Source: Shewanella sp. 10N.286.48.A6 (lineage in GTDB: Bacteria > Pseudomonadota > Gammaproteobacteria > Enterobacterales > Shewanellaceae). Taken from it: a DNA stretch of 24,221 nt. Numbering within the stretch: the stretch's first letter is position 1; each line of letters opens with the position of its first letter. The position numbers and the translations under genes were made by a program. Shown one piece after another: positions 9,541 through 18,161 of this stretch. The notes under the pieces are model-generated. The model searched no databases and was not told the DNA's origin. It saw only the letters and a list, made by a program, of their open reading frames with translations. The stretch is from assembly GCF_002873135.1 (NCBI RefSeq), contig NZ_MCVI01000041.1, positions 1 through 24,221 on the forward strand, written 5' to 3'.

Positions 9541-10881
9541 ATGGCAAAACCAGGACTTGATTTAAAAAGCGCGAAAGGCGGTTTATCTGAATTGAAAACC
9601 CGTCTCCTGTTCGTGATTGGTGCGATTATCGTCTTTAGAGCCGGTTCGTTTGTACCAATTCCTGGTATTGACGCAGCTGTGTTAGCAGATCTGTTTGCTC
9701 AACAAAAAGATACCATCCTTGGCATGTTTAACATGTTCTCGGGTGGTGCTTTAGAGCGTGCCTCTATCTTTGCATTAGGTATCATGCCGTATATTTCGGC
9801 ATCGATTATCATGCAATTATTGACTGTTGTTCATCCTGCACTTGCTGAATTGAAAAAAGAAGGCGAGTCAGGAAGAAAGAAAATCAGTCAGTACACTAGA
9901 TACGGAACGTTAGTGTTGGGTACGCTTCAATCGATTGGTATTGCAACAGGTTTGCCAAGCCTAGTACCTGGCCTTGTGGTCAATGTAGGTTTTGGTTTTT
10001 ACTTTGTTGCAGTTGTGAGTCTAGTGACAGGAACAATGTTCCTAATGTGGCTAGGTGAGCAAATTACTGAACGTGGTATTGGTAATGGTATCTCGATATT
10101 AATTTTCGCAGGTATTGTTGCTGGTTTACCGTCTGCTATCGGCCAAACGGCTGAACAGGCTCGTCAAGGTGATTTGAATGTACTGGTTCTGTTGCTATTA
10201 GCAGTAATCGTATTTGCAGTTACTTATTTAGTTGTATTTGTAGAACGTGGTCAACGTCGTATCGTCGTTAACTACGCTAAGCGTCAACAAGGCCGTAAGG
10301 TTTTCGCAGCGCAAAGCACACATTTACCTCTTAAAGTGAACATGGCAGGTGTGATTCCGCCAATTTTTGCATCCAGCATTATTTTGTTCCCAGGCACACT
10401 GGCTCAGTGGTTTGGTGCAAATGAGTCCATGTCATGGTTAAGCGATTTCGCTTTAGCTGTGTCACCTGGACAACCGCTGTATTCATTATTGTATGCAACA
10501 GCTATCGTTTTCTTCTGTTTCTTCTATACTGCGTTGGTGTTTAACCCACGTGAGACAGCTGATAACTTGAAGAAAAGTGGTGCGTTCATTCCTGGGATTC
10601 GTCCTGGAGAACAGACTTCGCGTTACATTGATAAAGTAATGACTCGTTTGACCCTTGCGGGTGCGATTTATATTACCTTTATCTGTTTAATTCCGGAGTT
10701 CATGTTAATTGCGTGGAAAGTACAGTTCTATTTTGGCGGTACTTCACTACTAATTATTGTAGTCGTAATCATGGACTTCATGGCTCAGGTTCAGACCCAT
10801 ATGATGTCTCATCAGTATGAGTCTGTGATGAAGAAAGCTAACCTAGTAAACAAAGCGAATTTAGATCGCTTTGGTCGCTAA
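9541..10881 (+). CDS. secY: Preprotein translocase subunit SecY
   Basis: A 446-residue inner membrane protein (443 in E. coli) with ten expected membrane segments, the core of the SecYEG channel for exported and membrane proteins. The frame is open upstream into rplO, but the ATG at 9541 gives the family N-terminus [21 protein letters not shown]. Recognisable parts are FVPIPGID (37-44), the TM2 region [19 protein letters not shown] (76-94), [16 protein letters not shown] (177-192), the C5 loop contacting SecA and ribosome (about 236-268) and the C6 loop [22 protein letters not shown] (335-356). Its place at the end of the spc operon is the classical one. CcmG, CcmH and ScyA further on need this export route. 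Confidence 0.99.
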   Translation: MAKPGLDLKSAKGGLSELKTRLLFVIGAIIVFRAGSFVPIPGIDAAVLADLFAQQKDTILGMFNMFSGGALERASIFALGIMPYISASIIMQLLTVVHPALAELKKEGESGRKKISQYTRYGTLVLGTLQSIGIATGLPSLVPGLVVNVGFGFYFVAVVSLVTGTMFLMWLGEQITERGIGNGISILIFAGIVAGLPSAIGQTAEQARQGDLNVLVLLLLAVIVFAVTYLVVFVERGQRRIVVNYAKRQQGRKVFAAQSTHLPLKVNMAGVIPPIFASSIILFPGTLAQWFGANESMSWLSDFALAVSPGQPLYSLLYATAIVFFCFFYTALVFNPRETADNLKKSGAFIPGIRPGEQTSRYIDKVMTRLTLAGAIYITFICLIPEFMLIAWKVQFYFGGTSLLIIVVVIMDFMAQVQTHMMSHQYESVMKKANLVNKANLDRFGR

Positions 10882-10903
10882 TAGCTTTTAACGGAGTGAT
10901 GAA

Positions 10904-11017
10904 ATGAAAGTTCGAGCTTCCGTGAAGAAGATCTGCCGTAATTGCAAGATCGTCAAGCGTAGTGGCGTTGTACGTGTGATTTGTGTTGAACCAAAACACA
11001 AACAGCGTCAAGGCTAA
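10904..11017 (+). CDS. rpmJ: 50S ribosomal protein L36, zinc-binding (C+) type
   Basis: A 37-residue protein starting [19 protein letters not shown] and ending [10 protein letters not shown]. coli L36 has 38 residues, and the missing one is near CSAEP (here CVEP). Three cysteines and one histidine (C11, C14, C27, H32) form the zinc site, so this is the C+ form. ACGGAG lies 8 nt before the ATG. It ends the spc operon, and its stop runs into an A-rich stretch flanking the hairpin at 11025-11058. Confidence 0.98.
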   Translation: MKVRASVKKICRNCKIVKRSGVVRVICVEPKHKQRQG

Positions 11018-11058
11018 AAAAAGATATTTGCTCAGTTCTAAATAGAACTGAGCAAATA
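11016..11058 (-). terminator. Perfect 16-bp inverted repeat, terminator-like on the minus strand
   Basis: Positions 11025-11040 are the exact reverse complement of 11043-11058, separated by two bases (AA). Read on the minus strand, the stem is followed after two bases by seven T (11022-11016), the form of an intrinsic terminator. Read on the plus strand, the sequence after the stem (ATGTTTGC) lacks a U run. No minus-strand gene ends here. It may stop antisense transcription or be a processing hairpin between the spc and alpha messages. Confidence 0.5.
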
Positions 11059-11061
11059 ATG

Positions 11062-11139
11062 TTTGCAAATTTGTTGGCTGTCGAGTATCCTTTCGGGCTT
11101 TTCGCAGTCGACCTTTAACATATTAAGGAGTGCATAGTG
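11062..11139 (+). promoter_or_regulatory. Alpha operon leader, S4-binding pseudoknot region
   Basis: The sequence before rpsM matches the E. coli alpha leader in its key blocks: GAGTATCCT, CGGGCTTTTC, CATATTAA and GGAGTGCATAGTGGCCCG, in the same order and spacing class. GTCGA (11080-11084) pairs with TCGAC (11108-11112) as an enclosing helix. In E. coli this region folds into a double pseudoknot spanning the rpsM start, which S4 stabilises to hold ribosomes in an inactive state. Conservation supports the same control here. Confidence 0.8.
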
Positions 11140-11493
11140 GCCCGTATCGCTGGCATTAACATTCCTGATCAAAAGCACACAGTCATCGCATTGACTGCAA
11201 TTTTTGGTATTGGACGTACGCGCGCTAGAGAAATCTGCGCAGCTACTTCAATTGCTGAAGATGCTAAGATCAAGGAATTGAGCGAAGCTCAAATAGATAT
11301 TCTACGCGAAGAAGTTGCCAAATACTCAGTAGAGGGTGACTTACGTCGTGAGATTTCAATGAACATCAAGCGTCTTATGGATCTTGGTTGTTATCGTGGT
11401 CTCCGCCATCGCCGTAGCCTGCCTCTTCGTGGGCAACGTACTAAGACCAATGCGCGTACGCGTAAAGGTCCACGTAAACCAATTAGAAAGTAA
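11137..11493 (+). CDS. rpsM: 30S ribosomal protein S13
   Basis: A 118-residue protein, as in E. coli, using a GTG start as in E. coli with AAGGAG upstream. It begins [19 protein letters not shown] and contains [11 protein letters not shown], a helix-hairpin-helix-like part. The C-terminal tail [17 protein letters not shown] reaches toward P-site tRNA. S13 forms bridges B1a and B1b. It is the first gene of the alpha operon, whose leader S4 regulates in E. coli; the GTG start lies inside that pseudoknot. Confidence 0.99.
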   Translation: MARIAGINIPDQKHTVIALTAIFGIGRTRAREICAATSIAEDAKIKELSEAQIDILREEVAKYSVEGDLRREISMNIKRLMDLGCYRGLRHRRSLPLRGQRTKTNARTRKGPRKPIRK

Positions 11494-11510
11494 CGGGAAG
11501 GTAAACCAAA

Positions 11511-11903
11511 ATGGCTAAAGTTCCGTCACGTTCTCCGCGTAAGCGCGTACGTAAACAGGTTGCAGATGGTATGGCTCATATCCATGCATCTTTCAACAAC
11601 ACAATTGTCACCATTACAGATCGTCAAGGTAATGCGTTGTCTTGGGCTACCTCTGGCGGTTCAGGTTTTCGTGGTTCACGTAAATCTACACCGTTCGCTG
11701 CGCAGGTTGCTGCTGAGCGTGCAGGTATTGCTGCACAAGATTACGGTGTTAAAAACCTTGAAGTTTTCGTAAAGGGTCCAGGTCCAGGTCGTGAGTCAGC
11801 CATTCGTGCGCTGAACGCTGTTGGTTATAAAATCACCAACATTACCGATGTGACACCTATCCCTCATAATGGCTGTCGCCCACCTAAAAAGCGTCGTGTA
11901 TAA
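11511..11903 (+). CDS. rpsK: 30S ribosomal protein S11
   Basis: A 130-residue protein (129 in E. coli). It contains [18 protein letters not shown] and [19 protein letters not shown], and the C-terminal [15 protein letters not shown]. The Asn-Gly in that end is where E. coli S11 carries an isoaspartyl residue. S11 forms the platform near the E-site mRNA together with S7 and S18. It lies 17 bp after rpsM. Confidence 0.99.
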   Translation: MAKVPSRSPRKRVRKQVADGMAHIHASFNNTIVTITDRQGNALSWATSGGSGFRGSRKSTPFAAQVAAERAGIAAQDYGVKNLEVFVKGPGPGRESAIRALNAVGYKITNITDVTPIPHNGCRPPKKRRV

Positions 11904-11935
11904 CACGTCGTATATAGGATAGTTGGAGAAAGATC

Positions 11936-12556
11936 ATGGCAAGATACTTGGGTCCTAAGCTCAAGCTCAGCCGCAGAGAAGGTACAGACCTTTTCCTAAA
12001 AAGCGGTGTGAGAGCAATCGATTCGAAGTGTAAGCTTGAAGCTGCACCTGGTCAACATGGCGCACGTAAGCCACGTTTATCAGAGTACGGTTTACAGCTA
12101 CGCGAGAAACAAAAAGTTCGTCGTATGTACGGTGTGCTAGAAAAGCAATTCCGTAACTACTACAAAGAAGCTGCACGTCTAAAAGGCAACACTGGTGAAA
12201 ACCTACTTGCTCTTTTAGAAACCCGTTTAGATAACGTTGTTTATCGTATGGGTTTTGGTGCGACTCGTGCTGAATCACGTCAATTAGTAAGCCACAAATC
12301 AATCGTGGTTAACGGTCGTGTTGTTAACATTCCGTCATTCAAAGTGTCTGCGAATGATGTTGTAAGCATCCGTGAAAAGTCACGTACTCAAGCTCGTATT
12401 AAAGCGGCTTTAGAAGTGGCTGGTCAACGTGAGAAGCCTACATGGGTTGAAGTCGACAGCGCGAAAATGGAAGGTGCTTTCAAGCGTCTACCAGAACGTA
12501 GCGATTTGTCTGCGGAAATTAACGAACAGCTGATCGTCGAGCTTTACTCTAAGTAA
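11936..12556 (+). CDS. rpsD: 30S ribosomal protein S4, alpha operon autorepressor
   Basis: A 206-residue protein, the same length as E. coli. An N-terminal domain (1-95) is followed by an S4 RNA-binding domain (about 96-155, with [20 protein letters not shown] and [14 protein letters not shown]). It starts 30S assembly by binding the 16S 5' domain and has mRNA helicase activity with S3. In E. coli, excess S4 represses the alpha operon by binding the rpsM leader. TTGGAGAA precedes the ATG. Confidence 0.99.
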   Translation: MARYLGPKLKLSRREGTDLFLKSGVRAIDSKCKLEAAPGQHGARKPRLSEYGLQLREKQKVRRMYGVLEKQFRNYYKEAARLKGNTGENLLALLETRLDNVVYRMGFGATRAESRQLVSHKSIVVNGRVVNIPSFKVSANDVVSIREKSRTQARIKAALEVAGQREKPTWVEVDSAKMEGAFKRLPERSDLSAEINEQLIVELYSK

Positions 12557-12580
12557 AGCTAACAAACAAGAGAGGACACA

Positions 12581-13570
12581 ATGCAGGGTTCTGTTACAGA
12601 ATTTCTAAAACCGCGTCTCGTTGACATAGAGCAGGTTAACCCAACTCGTGCCAAGGTTACGCTAGAACCACTAGAACGTGGTTTTGGTCACACATTAGGC
12701 AACGCTTTGCGTCGTATCTTATTGTCGTCTATGCCTGGCTGTGCCGTAACTGAAGTCGAAATCGACGGCGTGTTACATGAGTACAGTAGTAAAGAAGGCG
12801 TACAAGAAGATATCCTTGAGATATTGCTTAACCTTAAAGGTTTAGCGGTAAACATTGAGGGTAAGGATGAAGCTTTACTTACTTTAAGTAAGTCAGGCAC
12901 AGGCCCTGTTACAGCAGCAGATATCACACATGATGGTGATGTTACCATTATGAATCCTGATCATGTTATCTGTCATTTGACTGGTAACAATGATATCAGC
13001 ATGCGTATCCGTGTTGAGCGTGGTCGTGGTTATGTTCCAGCTTCGGCTCGTGCACAAACCGAAGACGATGATCGCCCAATTGGTCGCTTGTTGGTTGATG
13101 CTTCATTCTCACCTGTTGCTCGCATTGCATATAATGTTGAAGCAGCACGTGTAGAGCAACGTACTGATTTAGATAAACTCGTTATCGATATGACCACTAA
13201 TGGTACTATTGATCCTGAGGAAGCAATTCGTCGTTCTGCAACAATTTTAGCTGAACAGCTAGATGCGTTCGTAGACCTTCGTGATGTGACTGAACAGACT
13301 GTTGTAGAAGAGAAACCGGAGTTTGATCCGATTCTGTTGCGTCCTGTCGACGATTTAGAGCTAACTGTACGTTCAGCCAACTGTTTGAAGGCTGAAGCGA
13401 TTCATTACATCGGAGATCTAGTACAACGCACTGAAGTTGAGTTGCTCAAGACTCCTAATTTAGGTAAGAAGTCTCTTACTGAAATTAAGGATGTATTAGC
13501 GTCTCGCGGATTGTCTTTAGGTATGCGTCTAGAAAACTGGCCTCCAGCTAGTTTAGCAGACGACCTATAA
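12581..13570 (+). CDS. rpoA: RNA polymerase alpha subunit
   Basis: A 329-residue protein, as in E. coli. The N-terminal domain (about 1-235) dimerises and holds beta and beta-prime, with the signature [19 protein letters not shown] (35-53). A linker leads to the C-terminal domain, which binds UP elements and activators such as [22 protein letters not shown] includes Arg264, equivalent to E. coli Arg265, the main DNA contact. GAGAGGA precedes the ATG. Being co-transcribed with ribosomal proteins is the classical alpha operon arrangement. Confidence 0.99.
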   Translation: MQGSVTEFLKPRLVDIEQVNPTRAKVTLEPLERGFGHTLGNALRRILLSSMPGCAVTEVEIDGVLHEYSSKEGVQEDILEILLNLKGLAVNIEGKDEALLTLSKSGTGPVTAADITHDGDVTIMNPDHVICHLTGNNDISMRIRVERGRGYVPASARAQTEDDDRPIGRLLVDASFSPVARIAYNVEAARVEQRTDLDKLVIDMTTNGTIDPEEAIRRSATILAEQLDAFVDLRDVTEQTVVEEKPEFDPILLRPVDDLELTVRSANCLKAEAIHYIGDLVQRTEVELLKTPNLGKKSLTEIKDVLASRGLSLGMRLENWPPASLADDL

Positions 13571-13615
13571 GTCCCAGTTTAGTTAGTACAGATTAAAGAT
13601 TATAAGGATTAGGTC

Positions 13616-14011
13616 ATGCGCCATCGTAAGAGTGGTCGTCAACTAAACCGCAACAGCAGTCATCGTCAAGCTATGTTCCGTAACATGGCATGCTCACTAG
13701 TTAGTCATGAGTTAATCAAGACTACAGTAGCTAAAGCGAAAGAACTGCGCCGCGTAGTTGAGCCTCTAATAACACTTGCTAAAGTTGACAGCGTTGCAAA
13801 TCGCCGTTTAGCTTTTGCTCGTACCCGCGACGCTGAAGTTGTAGGTAAGTTATTTACTGAATTGGGTCCACGCTTCCAGGAACGTCCTGGTGGTTACACT
13901 CGTATTCTTAAGTGTGGTCTACGTACCGGTGATAAAGCCCCAATGGCTTACATCGAGTTAGTAGGTCGCCCTGAAGCTGCTGAAGCTGTTGAAGTAGAAG
14001 CTGCAGAGTAA
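13616..14011 (+). CDS. rplQ: 50S ribosomal protein L17
   Basis: A 131-residue protein (127 in E. coli). It begins [25 protein letters not shown] and contains [25 protein letters not shown]. The C-terminal tail ([13 protein letters not shown]) is acidic and species-variable. L17 sits near the tunnel exit. It is the last gene of the alpha operon, closed by the terminator at 14026-14054. Confidence 0.99.
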   Translation: MRHRKSGRQLNRNSSHRQAMFRNMACSLVSHELIKTTVAKAKELRRVVEPLITLAKVDSVANRRLAFARTRDAEVVGKLFTELGPRFQERPGGYTRILKCGLRTGDKAPMAYIELVGRPEAAEAVEVEAAE

Positions 14012-14025
14012 TTTATTACTCATTT

Positions 14026-14054
14026 AAAAAAACCGAGCCTAGCTCGGTTTTTTT
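14026..14054 (+). terminator. Strong rho-independent terminator ending the alpha operon
   Basis: A7-CCGAGC (14026-14038), loop CTA, then GCTCGG-T7 (14042-14054): a perfect stem with long A and T arms, so it can work in both directions. The T arm and ten following bases match those of the terminator after scyA exactly. Confidence 0.96.
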
Positions 14055-14116
14055 ATGTCTATTTTTCGTGAAATTTTAACTTAAATCATCTTTACTAATT
14101 AATTTCTCTTAGTATT

Positions 14117-14188
14117 TTACCTGGCTTACCTGGCTTACCTGGCTTACCTGGCTTACCTGGCTTACCTGGCTTACCTGGCTTACCTGGC
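14117..14188. repeat. Tandem repeat, eight perfect copies of TTACCTGGC
   Basis: The 9-bp unit TTACCTGGC occurs eight times head to tail with no mismatch (72 bp). It could be read as Leu-Pro-Gly on the plus strand, but there is no start codon in that frame and a TAA lies at 14096-14098, so it is not coding. Perfect copies suggest recent expansion by slippage, so the copy number is likely to vary between strains. Confidence 0.98.
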
Positions 14189-14264
14189 TAGCAGCATAGA
14201 GCTTCCATTAATTGAAAATAGTTCGCTGCTGACTGAAGACTCGTAAATCCACATGAAAATGATT

Positions 14265-14301
14265 AATTAGCTTCTCGTAATTAGCTTCTCGTAATTAGCT
14301 T
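14265..14301. repeat. Tandem repeat, 2.6 copies of a 14-bp unit
   Basis: AATTAGCTTCTCGT occurs at 14265-14278 and 14279-14292, followed by a partial copy AATTAGCTT at 14293-14301. All copies are identical over their shared length. It lies 76 bp after the 9-bp repeat in the same gene-free spacer. Confidence 0.95.
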
Positions 14302-15220
14302 AGATTTACTCGCAAACTACCCAGTTGTAATTGTTAATCATCTGAACCTAAGTCAGTTAAACTGCTTTGAAAGTTGTTTACGAAGCTTTCTGTAATAGCT
14401 AAATTGTCATTTGCATTGCTGTAATCAGTTTTGACTGTAGCCATTTAGTTGTGTCATTTTTTGGTGACATAAGTTGGTTTACTAGCCATGAAAGGTTAAC
14501 TGTTTAAGTTAGTTGGCAGCGTTAAAGGGTTCTGCGTCTTTGTTTATAAAGCCACTAAACGTGTGCTTAAAACCAGTTATCTTTTTCAAGTAGCACATGT
14601 TAAACGAGTCCACCTAAGTCTTTATCACCAAGTGTCCCGGCTTGTTAGGCTCAGAATCTATTGGACAACGAAAGTGATTTACCTGTTATTTAAACCCTAG
14701 TTGCTAATTTTAAGATTTATTTTGATTCATTCTAGATTTTATTAAGCAGTGAAATAACACTTCTTTTTATTAGCTGCTAAAAAAGGTATTCAAGTCAACT
14801 ATATCAATTGCAGCCTGGTTTGGCATTGGTGTTTGCTCCAATGCAGAATATAGTTTTGTTTAAGGGATTTTTTTAAAGAAGGGTTTTGTGCGGTGCTAAT
14901 AGGTAAGTTAGCTATTCATGCGCTGTAGGTATTAGAAATATAATCGCTTGAGAGCTATTTAAAAGCTTCCAGTCAGCTTATTACGATTAATATAGGGTTT
15001 AGTGTACTTTGTTAATATAAGTCCGTTTAAATGTGCGCAGAGGCTAGGGTTATCATTTTCCGGGTAATTAGCACTTTATAGTTTTTTGGGGGGGAATTGC
15101 GGCTAATGCAGAGGGATTGATTATTACAACTTTTTGGTTAAACATTAACTCTTGGTTGTTTGAGGGCAACAGTAAACTTAAACTCATAGTTGACTTCCTA
15201 TACTTTAATTACGCAAGCCA

Positions 15221-15256
15221 AATAAAAAAGCACCGACCAATTATGGTCAGTGCTTT
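15221..15256 (-). terminator. Rho-independent terminator of the ccmABCDE operon
   Basis: Read on the minus strand, AAAGCAC-T-GACC pairs with GGTC-G-GTGCTTT around a 6-nt loop, with one mismatch pair, and the stem runs into six T (15229-15224). It lies about 60 bp after the ccmE stop and closes the minus-strand operon. Confidence 0.85.
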
Positions 15257-15316
15257 ACATGGTGATTAGCTTACGGATGAAGCTTAAATTTCGTATGGTC
15301 GCTACTTAATCTTGGA

Positions 15317-15814
15317 TTAGTTGTATTTATAACCTTCGGATTGAGTTTGCTCAGAGTAATCTAATTTTTCATGGCTTTGGCCCATGGCTTCAGCAACTTC
15401 TGGAGGCATGTAATTTTCATCATGCTTTGCAAGTACTTCAGTTGCTTGTAATACGCCAGGCTCTGTTAATACACCTTGTGCAACAATACCTTGTCCTTCA
15501 CGGAATAGATCAGGCAACAAGTCATCAAATGTTACGATGATTTCGCCACCAAGAATATCATGAATGGCAAATTCAACATGTAAACTATCAGGATCACGTA
15601 CCATTGAGCCTAAGGTCACCATACCACCTACACGTATACGTTGACCAACTTCAGGCTTGTCACCTGTATCTGGTTTACCGTTTACAATTTCATACGGAGT
15701 ATAGAATAAGTTTAAGTTTGAATTTAGCGCATATATTAGTAATGATGCGATACCGGCAACACCTGCAATTAATGCGACTGCCAGTGTTAATCTCTTTTTG
15801 CGTCTTGAATTCAC
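15317..15814 (-). CDS. ccmE: Cytochrome c maturation haem chaperone CcmE
   Basis: A 165-residue protein with an N-terminal membrane anchor (about residues 9-29, after the basic MNSRRKKR) and a periplasmic OB-fold (about 45-125). The haem-binding motif VLAKHDENY has His131 and Tyr135, equivalent to His130 and Tyr134 of E. coli, where His130 binds haem covalently. CcmE receives haem through CcmC and passes it to CcmF for attachment. It is the last gene of ccmABCDE; the ccmD stop and ccmE start share a base. The flexible C-terminal tail after residue 137 varies in the family. Confidence 0.98.
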   Translation of the reverse strand: MNSRRKKRLTLAVALIAGVAGIASLLIYALNSNLNLFYTPYEIVNGKPDTGDKPEVGQRIRVGGMVTLGSMVRDPDSLHVEFAIHDILGGEIIVTFDDLLPDLFREGQGIVAQGVLTEPGVLQATEVLAKHDENYMPPEVAEAMGQSHEKLDYSEQTQSEGYKYN

Positions 15815-16014
15815 TATCTGCTACTCCTAGTTTCTTTAAGGCGGTCTTCTCGTTCCATCTTTTTAGATATTTCGAGTAAGACGGATCTTTTTTGACGAAG
15901 GCTCAAGAATAGTAACGTCCCTAAGCTTCCGAAGGTAACACCGTATGACAACCATACATAGAATGCATAACCGCCCATATTTAAAAATTCAGAAAATGAT
16001 TCGAACTGTATCAT
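15814..16014 (-). CDS. ccmD: Small membrane protein CcmD
   Basis: A 66-residue protein (69 in E. coli) with one membrane segment (about 14-39, [20 protein letters not shown] and onward) and a charged cytoplasmic C-terminus. The MGGYAFYVW motif is typical. In E. coli, CcmD is needed to release haem-loaded CcmE from the CcmABC complex. Its ATG overlaps the ccmC stop by 4 nt (16011-16014), and its stop abuts ccmE, so the three are translationally coupled. Confidence 0.95.
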   Translation of the reverse strand: MIQFESFSEFLNMGGYAFYVWLSYGVTFGSLGTLLFLSLRQKRSVLLEISKKMEREDRLKETRSSR

Positions 16015-16757
16015 TTCGATGCCTCCGCTTTTGCTAATTCTCTAACCCAAGGACGCATTCCATTTCTAGCTAAAATCTCAGCTTTGTAGCGTAGCAAAGT
16101 GATTGCACCAATCATTAATCCAAAACCGACGATATTGATAAGTAACGGTGCTAACATTTCCATTGGCATTGATGACTTTTCAGTGATTTTAATTGTCGCA
16201 GGTTGATGTAAGCTGCTCCACCAATCAACTGAGTATTTAATAATTGGAATATTAATTACACCAACTATTGCTAAAATGCCCGCTGCACGAGCTGCAAGTA
16301 CTTTATCTTCAAATGAAGCGTAAAGAGAGATTACACCTAGGTATAAGAATAATAGCACCAGTTCTGATGTTAAGCGTGCATCCCATACCCACCATGTGCC
16401 CCACATAGGTTTGCCCCATGCAGCACCAGTTAATAAGGCGATAAAAGTGATTACAGCGCCTATTGGTGCAATTGAGGCAGCAACCCAATCGGCTGCTTTA
16501 ATCTGCCATACAAGCCCGACAAATGAAGCGGATGCCATAGCCATATACGCGGCCATAGACATTGAGGCTGCTGGTACATGGATATAAATAATTCTGAAAC
16601 TTTCGCCTTGTTGGTAATCCATTGGGGCAAAGAGCATTCCCCAGATGGTTCCGACACTTATAAATAAGATGGCAGAAAATGCAAACCAAGGTAAAAGGGT
16701 TGATGCTAGTTTGTATGCACGCTCTGGATCAGCGTATGAATGTAGCCATTTCCACAT
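16011..16757 (-). CDS. ccmC: Haem handling membrane protein CcmC
   Basis: A 248-residue protein with six expected membrane segments. The tryptophan-rich WWD motif is at 119-130 (WGTWWVWDARLT), flanked by the haem-ligand histidines His60 and His184 at the same positions as in E. coli. CcmC places haem on CcmE at the outer face of the inner membrane. It begins immediately after the ccmB stop, with no spacer. Confidence 0.98.
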   Translation of the reverse strand: MWKWLHSYADPERAYKLASTLLPWFAFSAILFISVGTIWGMLFAPMDYQQGESFRIIYIHVPAASMSMAAYMAMASASFVGLVWQIKAADWVAASIAPIGAVITFIALLTGAAWGKPMWGTWWVWDARLTSELVLLFLYLGVISLYASFEDKVLAARAAGILAIVGVINIPIIKYSVDWWSSLHQPATIKITEKSSMPMEMLAPLLINIVGFGLMIGAITLLRYKAEILARNGMRPWVRELAKAEASK

Positions 16758-17444
16758 TTAGTTTGTACTCACTCTTAATGAAGCACCAATTGCAAATGGT
16801 GCCATAACTAATGAACCGACCAACATTGCACCAATAATAGCAAGTTGACCTGTGTAGGGTAAATTCATTCCAGCCGCATCAATCGCACTTGTAGCGAAGA
16901 TGAGAACAGGTATATATAGCGGTAAAATTAGCAAGCTTAGTAGTACACCGCCTTTGCGTAATCCAACCGTTAATGCAACACCAATAGCGCCAAGAAGGGA
17001 CAATACTGGTGTTCCGACTGCTAGTGTCGAGATTAGCGCGCCATAGCTATTGCTATCTAAATGCAGCAGTACTGCAAGTAAAGGTGCCACTAATATTAAT
17101 GGTACACCGGTTAAAATCCAGTGTGCCAATACCTTTGACAATACCAATATTGATAATGGCTGTGGGCTGAGCAACATTTGCTCTAAGCTGCCATCACTAA
17201 AATCGGCTTTAAATAAACGCTCTAATGACAGCATCGATGCTAGTAGGGCTGCGACCCAAATAATGCCTGGTGCCACACGTGATAATACTTGTGGTTCAGG
17301 GCCAATGCCTAGCGGAAACAATGTCACTACCAGTACAAAGAATAATAACGGGTTAAAAATATCACCACGATGTCGAATGGCGATTTTTAGATCCCGATGC
17401 AACAATGTCATAAATGCTTGGGTGTAACTTATGCCTCTTTTCAT
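16758..17444 (-). CDS. ccmB: ABC transporter permease CcmB
   Basis: A 228-residue hydrophobic protein with about six membrane segments; E. coli CcmB has 220. The N-terminal RHRGDIFNPLLFFVLVVTLFPLGIGPEPQVL is a strong match to the family. With the ATPase CcmA it powers release of holo-CcmE from CcmC. A TAAGG element lies 9-10 nt before the ATG at 17444; a second ATG at codon 12 gives a start closer to the E. coli length and cannot be excluded. Confidence 0.97.
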   Translation of the reverse strand: MKRGISYTQAFMTLLHRDLKIAIRHRGDIFNPLLFFVLVVTLFPLGIGPEPQVLSRVAPGIIWVAALLASMLSLERLFKADFSDGSLEQMLLSPQPLSILVLSKVLAHWILTGVPLILVAPLLAVLLHLDSNSYGALISTLAVGTPVLSLLGAIGVALTVGLRKGGVLLSLLILPLYIPVLIFATSAIDAAGMNLPYTGQLAIIGAMLVGSLVMAPFAIGASLRVSTN

Positions 17445-17453
17445 TGTTGTACC

Positions 17454-18104
17454 TTATACGAAACGATAGTCTAGTTTTACCTTACGAAGCACATCATCAG
17501 TAATGATGCCCATATCTTGGTGAGTTGTCATAATCACGCAACCCCCATTTTTAGTGTGCTGAATAAATAATTGCTCTAGTTCTTCAACACCTTTTTTATC
17601 AATGGCGGTAAATGGCTCATCTAAAATCCAAATACGACTGTTGGTATGCCACAGTCTTGCTAATGCGGTGCGACGATGCTGACCTGCAGATAAATGTCCT
17701 GCTAGGGCTTCTTCAAAACCGCCTAAGTTAACTTTGGCTAATATATCGTAACTATCAAAGTCATCATAACCACTTAACCTTAAATTGAAGTTAAGATTTT
17801 CTTTTGCTGTTAACTCACTTTTAACACCTGCTAAGTGACCTAGGTAAAGTAAATCTTCATTAAATTCATCACGGCATTGTGTGATATCGGTATCGATATA
17901 TTCGACTTCACCAGCGTATGGCCTTGAAAGTCCAGCTATTATGCGTAGTAAACTGGTTTTTCCGGCACCGTTTGGGCCTTCAATTTGGACAATATCACCA
18001 GCGTTAATTTCAAAACTCAATTCGTCAAACAGAATGCGATCTTCGCGAATGCAGGTTAACTCATTCGCTCTTATTAAGGTCGGCCGTTGAATGTTTTCTG
18101 TCAC
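17454..18104 (-). CDS. ccmA: ABC transporter ATPase CcmA
   Basis: A 216-residue ATPase. Walker A is GPNGAGKT (43-50), the signature LSAGQ (138-142), Walker B IWILDEPF (158-165, with D162 and E163) and the switch histidine H195 in MTTHQD. The start is GTG at 18104 with GAGGG five bases upstream. CcmA energises the CcmBC complex that frees haem-CcmE. It is the first gene of the minus-strand ccmABCDE operon, and a promoter candidate ends just upstream. Confidence 0.98.
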   Translation of the reverse strand: MTENIQRPTLIRANELTCIREDRILFDELSFEINAGDIVQIEGPNGAGKTSLLRIIAGLSRPYAGEVEYIDTDITQCRDEFNEDLLYLGHLAGVKSELTAKENLNFNLRLSGYDDFDSYDILAKVNLGGFEEALAGHLSAGQHRRTALARLWHTNSRIWILDEPFTAIDKKGVEELEQLFIQHTKNGGCVIMTTHQDMGIITDDVLRKVKLDYRFV

Positions 18105-18132
18105 TTAGCCCTCATTATCACTGTTAAAGATG

Positions 18133-18161
18133 AATATAATTTTATATTAACATAAACACAA
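18133..18161 (-). promoter_or_regulatory. Candidate promoter of ccmABCDE
   Basis: On the minus strand, TTGTGT (18161-18156) and TATATT (18138-18133) are separated by exactly 17 bp. The -10 matches 5 of 6 consensus bases and the -35 matches 3 of 6. The predicted start near 18126 leaves a short leader containing the GAGGG site of ccmA. Confidence 0.5.

Larger units (their letters stand above)
14055..15220. other. Gene-free AT-rich spacer between rplQ and ccmE
   Basis: Almost 1.2 kb without any supportable coding region on either strand: stops are frequent in all frames, and the longest pieces with an ATG are about 30 codons and lack a ribosome binding site. The content I can name is the 9-bp repeat (14117-14188), the 14-bp repeat (14265-14301), a hairpin GCATTGG/CCAATGC (14823-14829/14838-14844) and a T6-G7 run (15082-15094). 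I see no tRNA, rRNA, transposase trace or CRISPR-type repeat. It could be a decayed gene, an RNA gene I cannot recognise, or a plain variable spacer. Confidence 0.7.

Noticed and set aside
10902..11017. Loss of rpmJ, as no long open frame is seen after secY
   Set aside because: The 37-residue L36 gene is intact; it is simply too short for usual length limits.
11063..11091. Alpha operon promoter TTGCAA-N17-TATCCT
   Set aside because: The supposed -10 is part of the conserved S4-binding RNA leader (TATCCT also occurs there in E. coli), so it would lie inside the transcript.
14117..14188. Leu-Pro-Gly repeat protein encoded by the tandem repeat
   Set aside because: The frame is closed upstream by a TAA at 14096-14098 with no start between, and the other frames have no start with a ribosome binding site.
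14117..14301. CRISPR array or phage attachment site
   Set aside because: The repeats are directly adjacent without spacers, too short for CRISPR, and there are no cas genes, integrase or tRNA nearby.
14509..14598. A 29-codon minus-strand open frame with an ATG in the rplQ-ccmE spacer
   Set aside because: It has no ribosome binding site, no recognisable sequence and a length expected by chance in AT-rich DNA.
14774..14863. Signal peptide-like open piece (KKVFKSTISIAAWFG) in the same spacer
   Set aside because: It has no ATG or GTG start and no ribosome binding site, and ends after 29 codons. At best it is a relic; mentioned only with the spacer finding.
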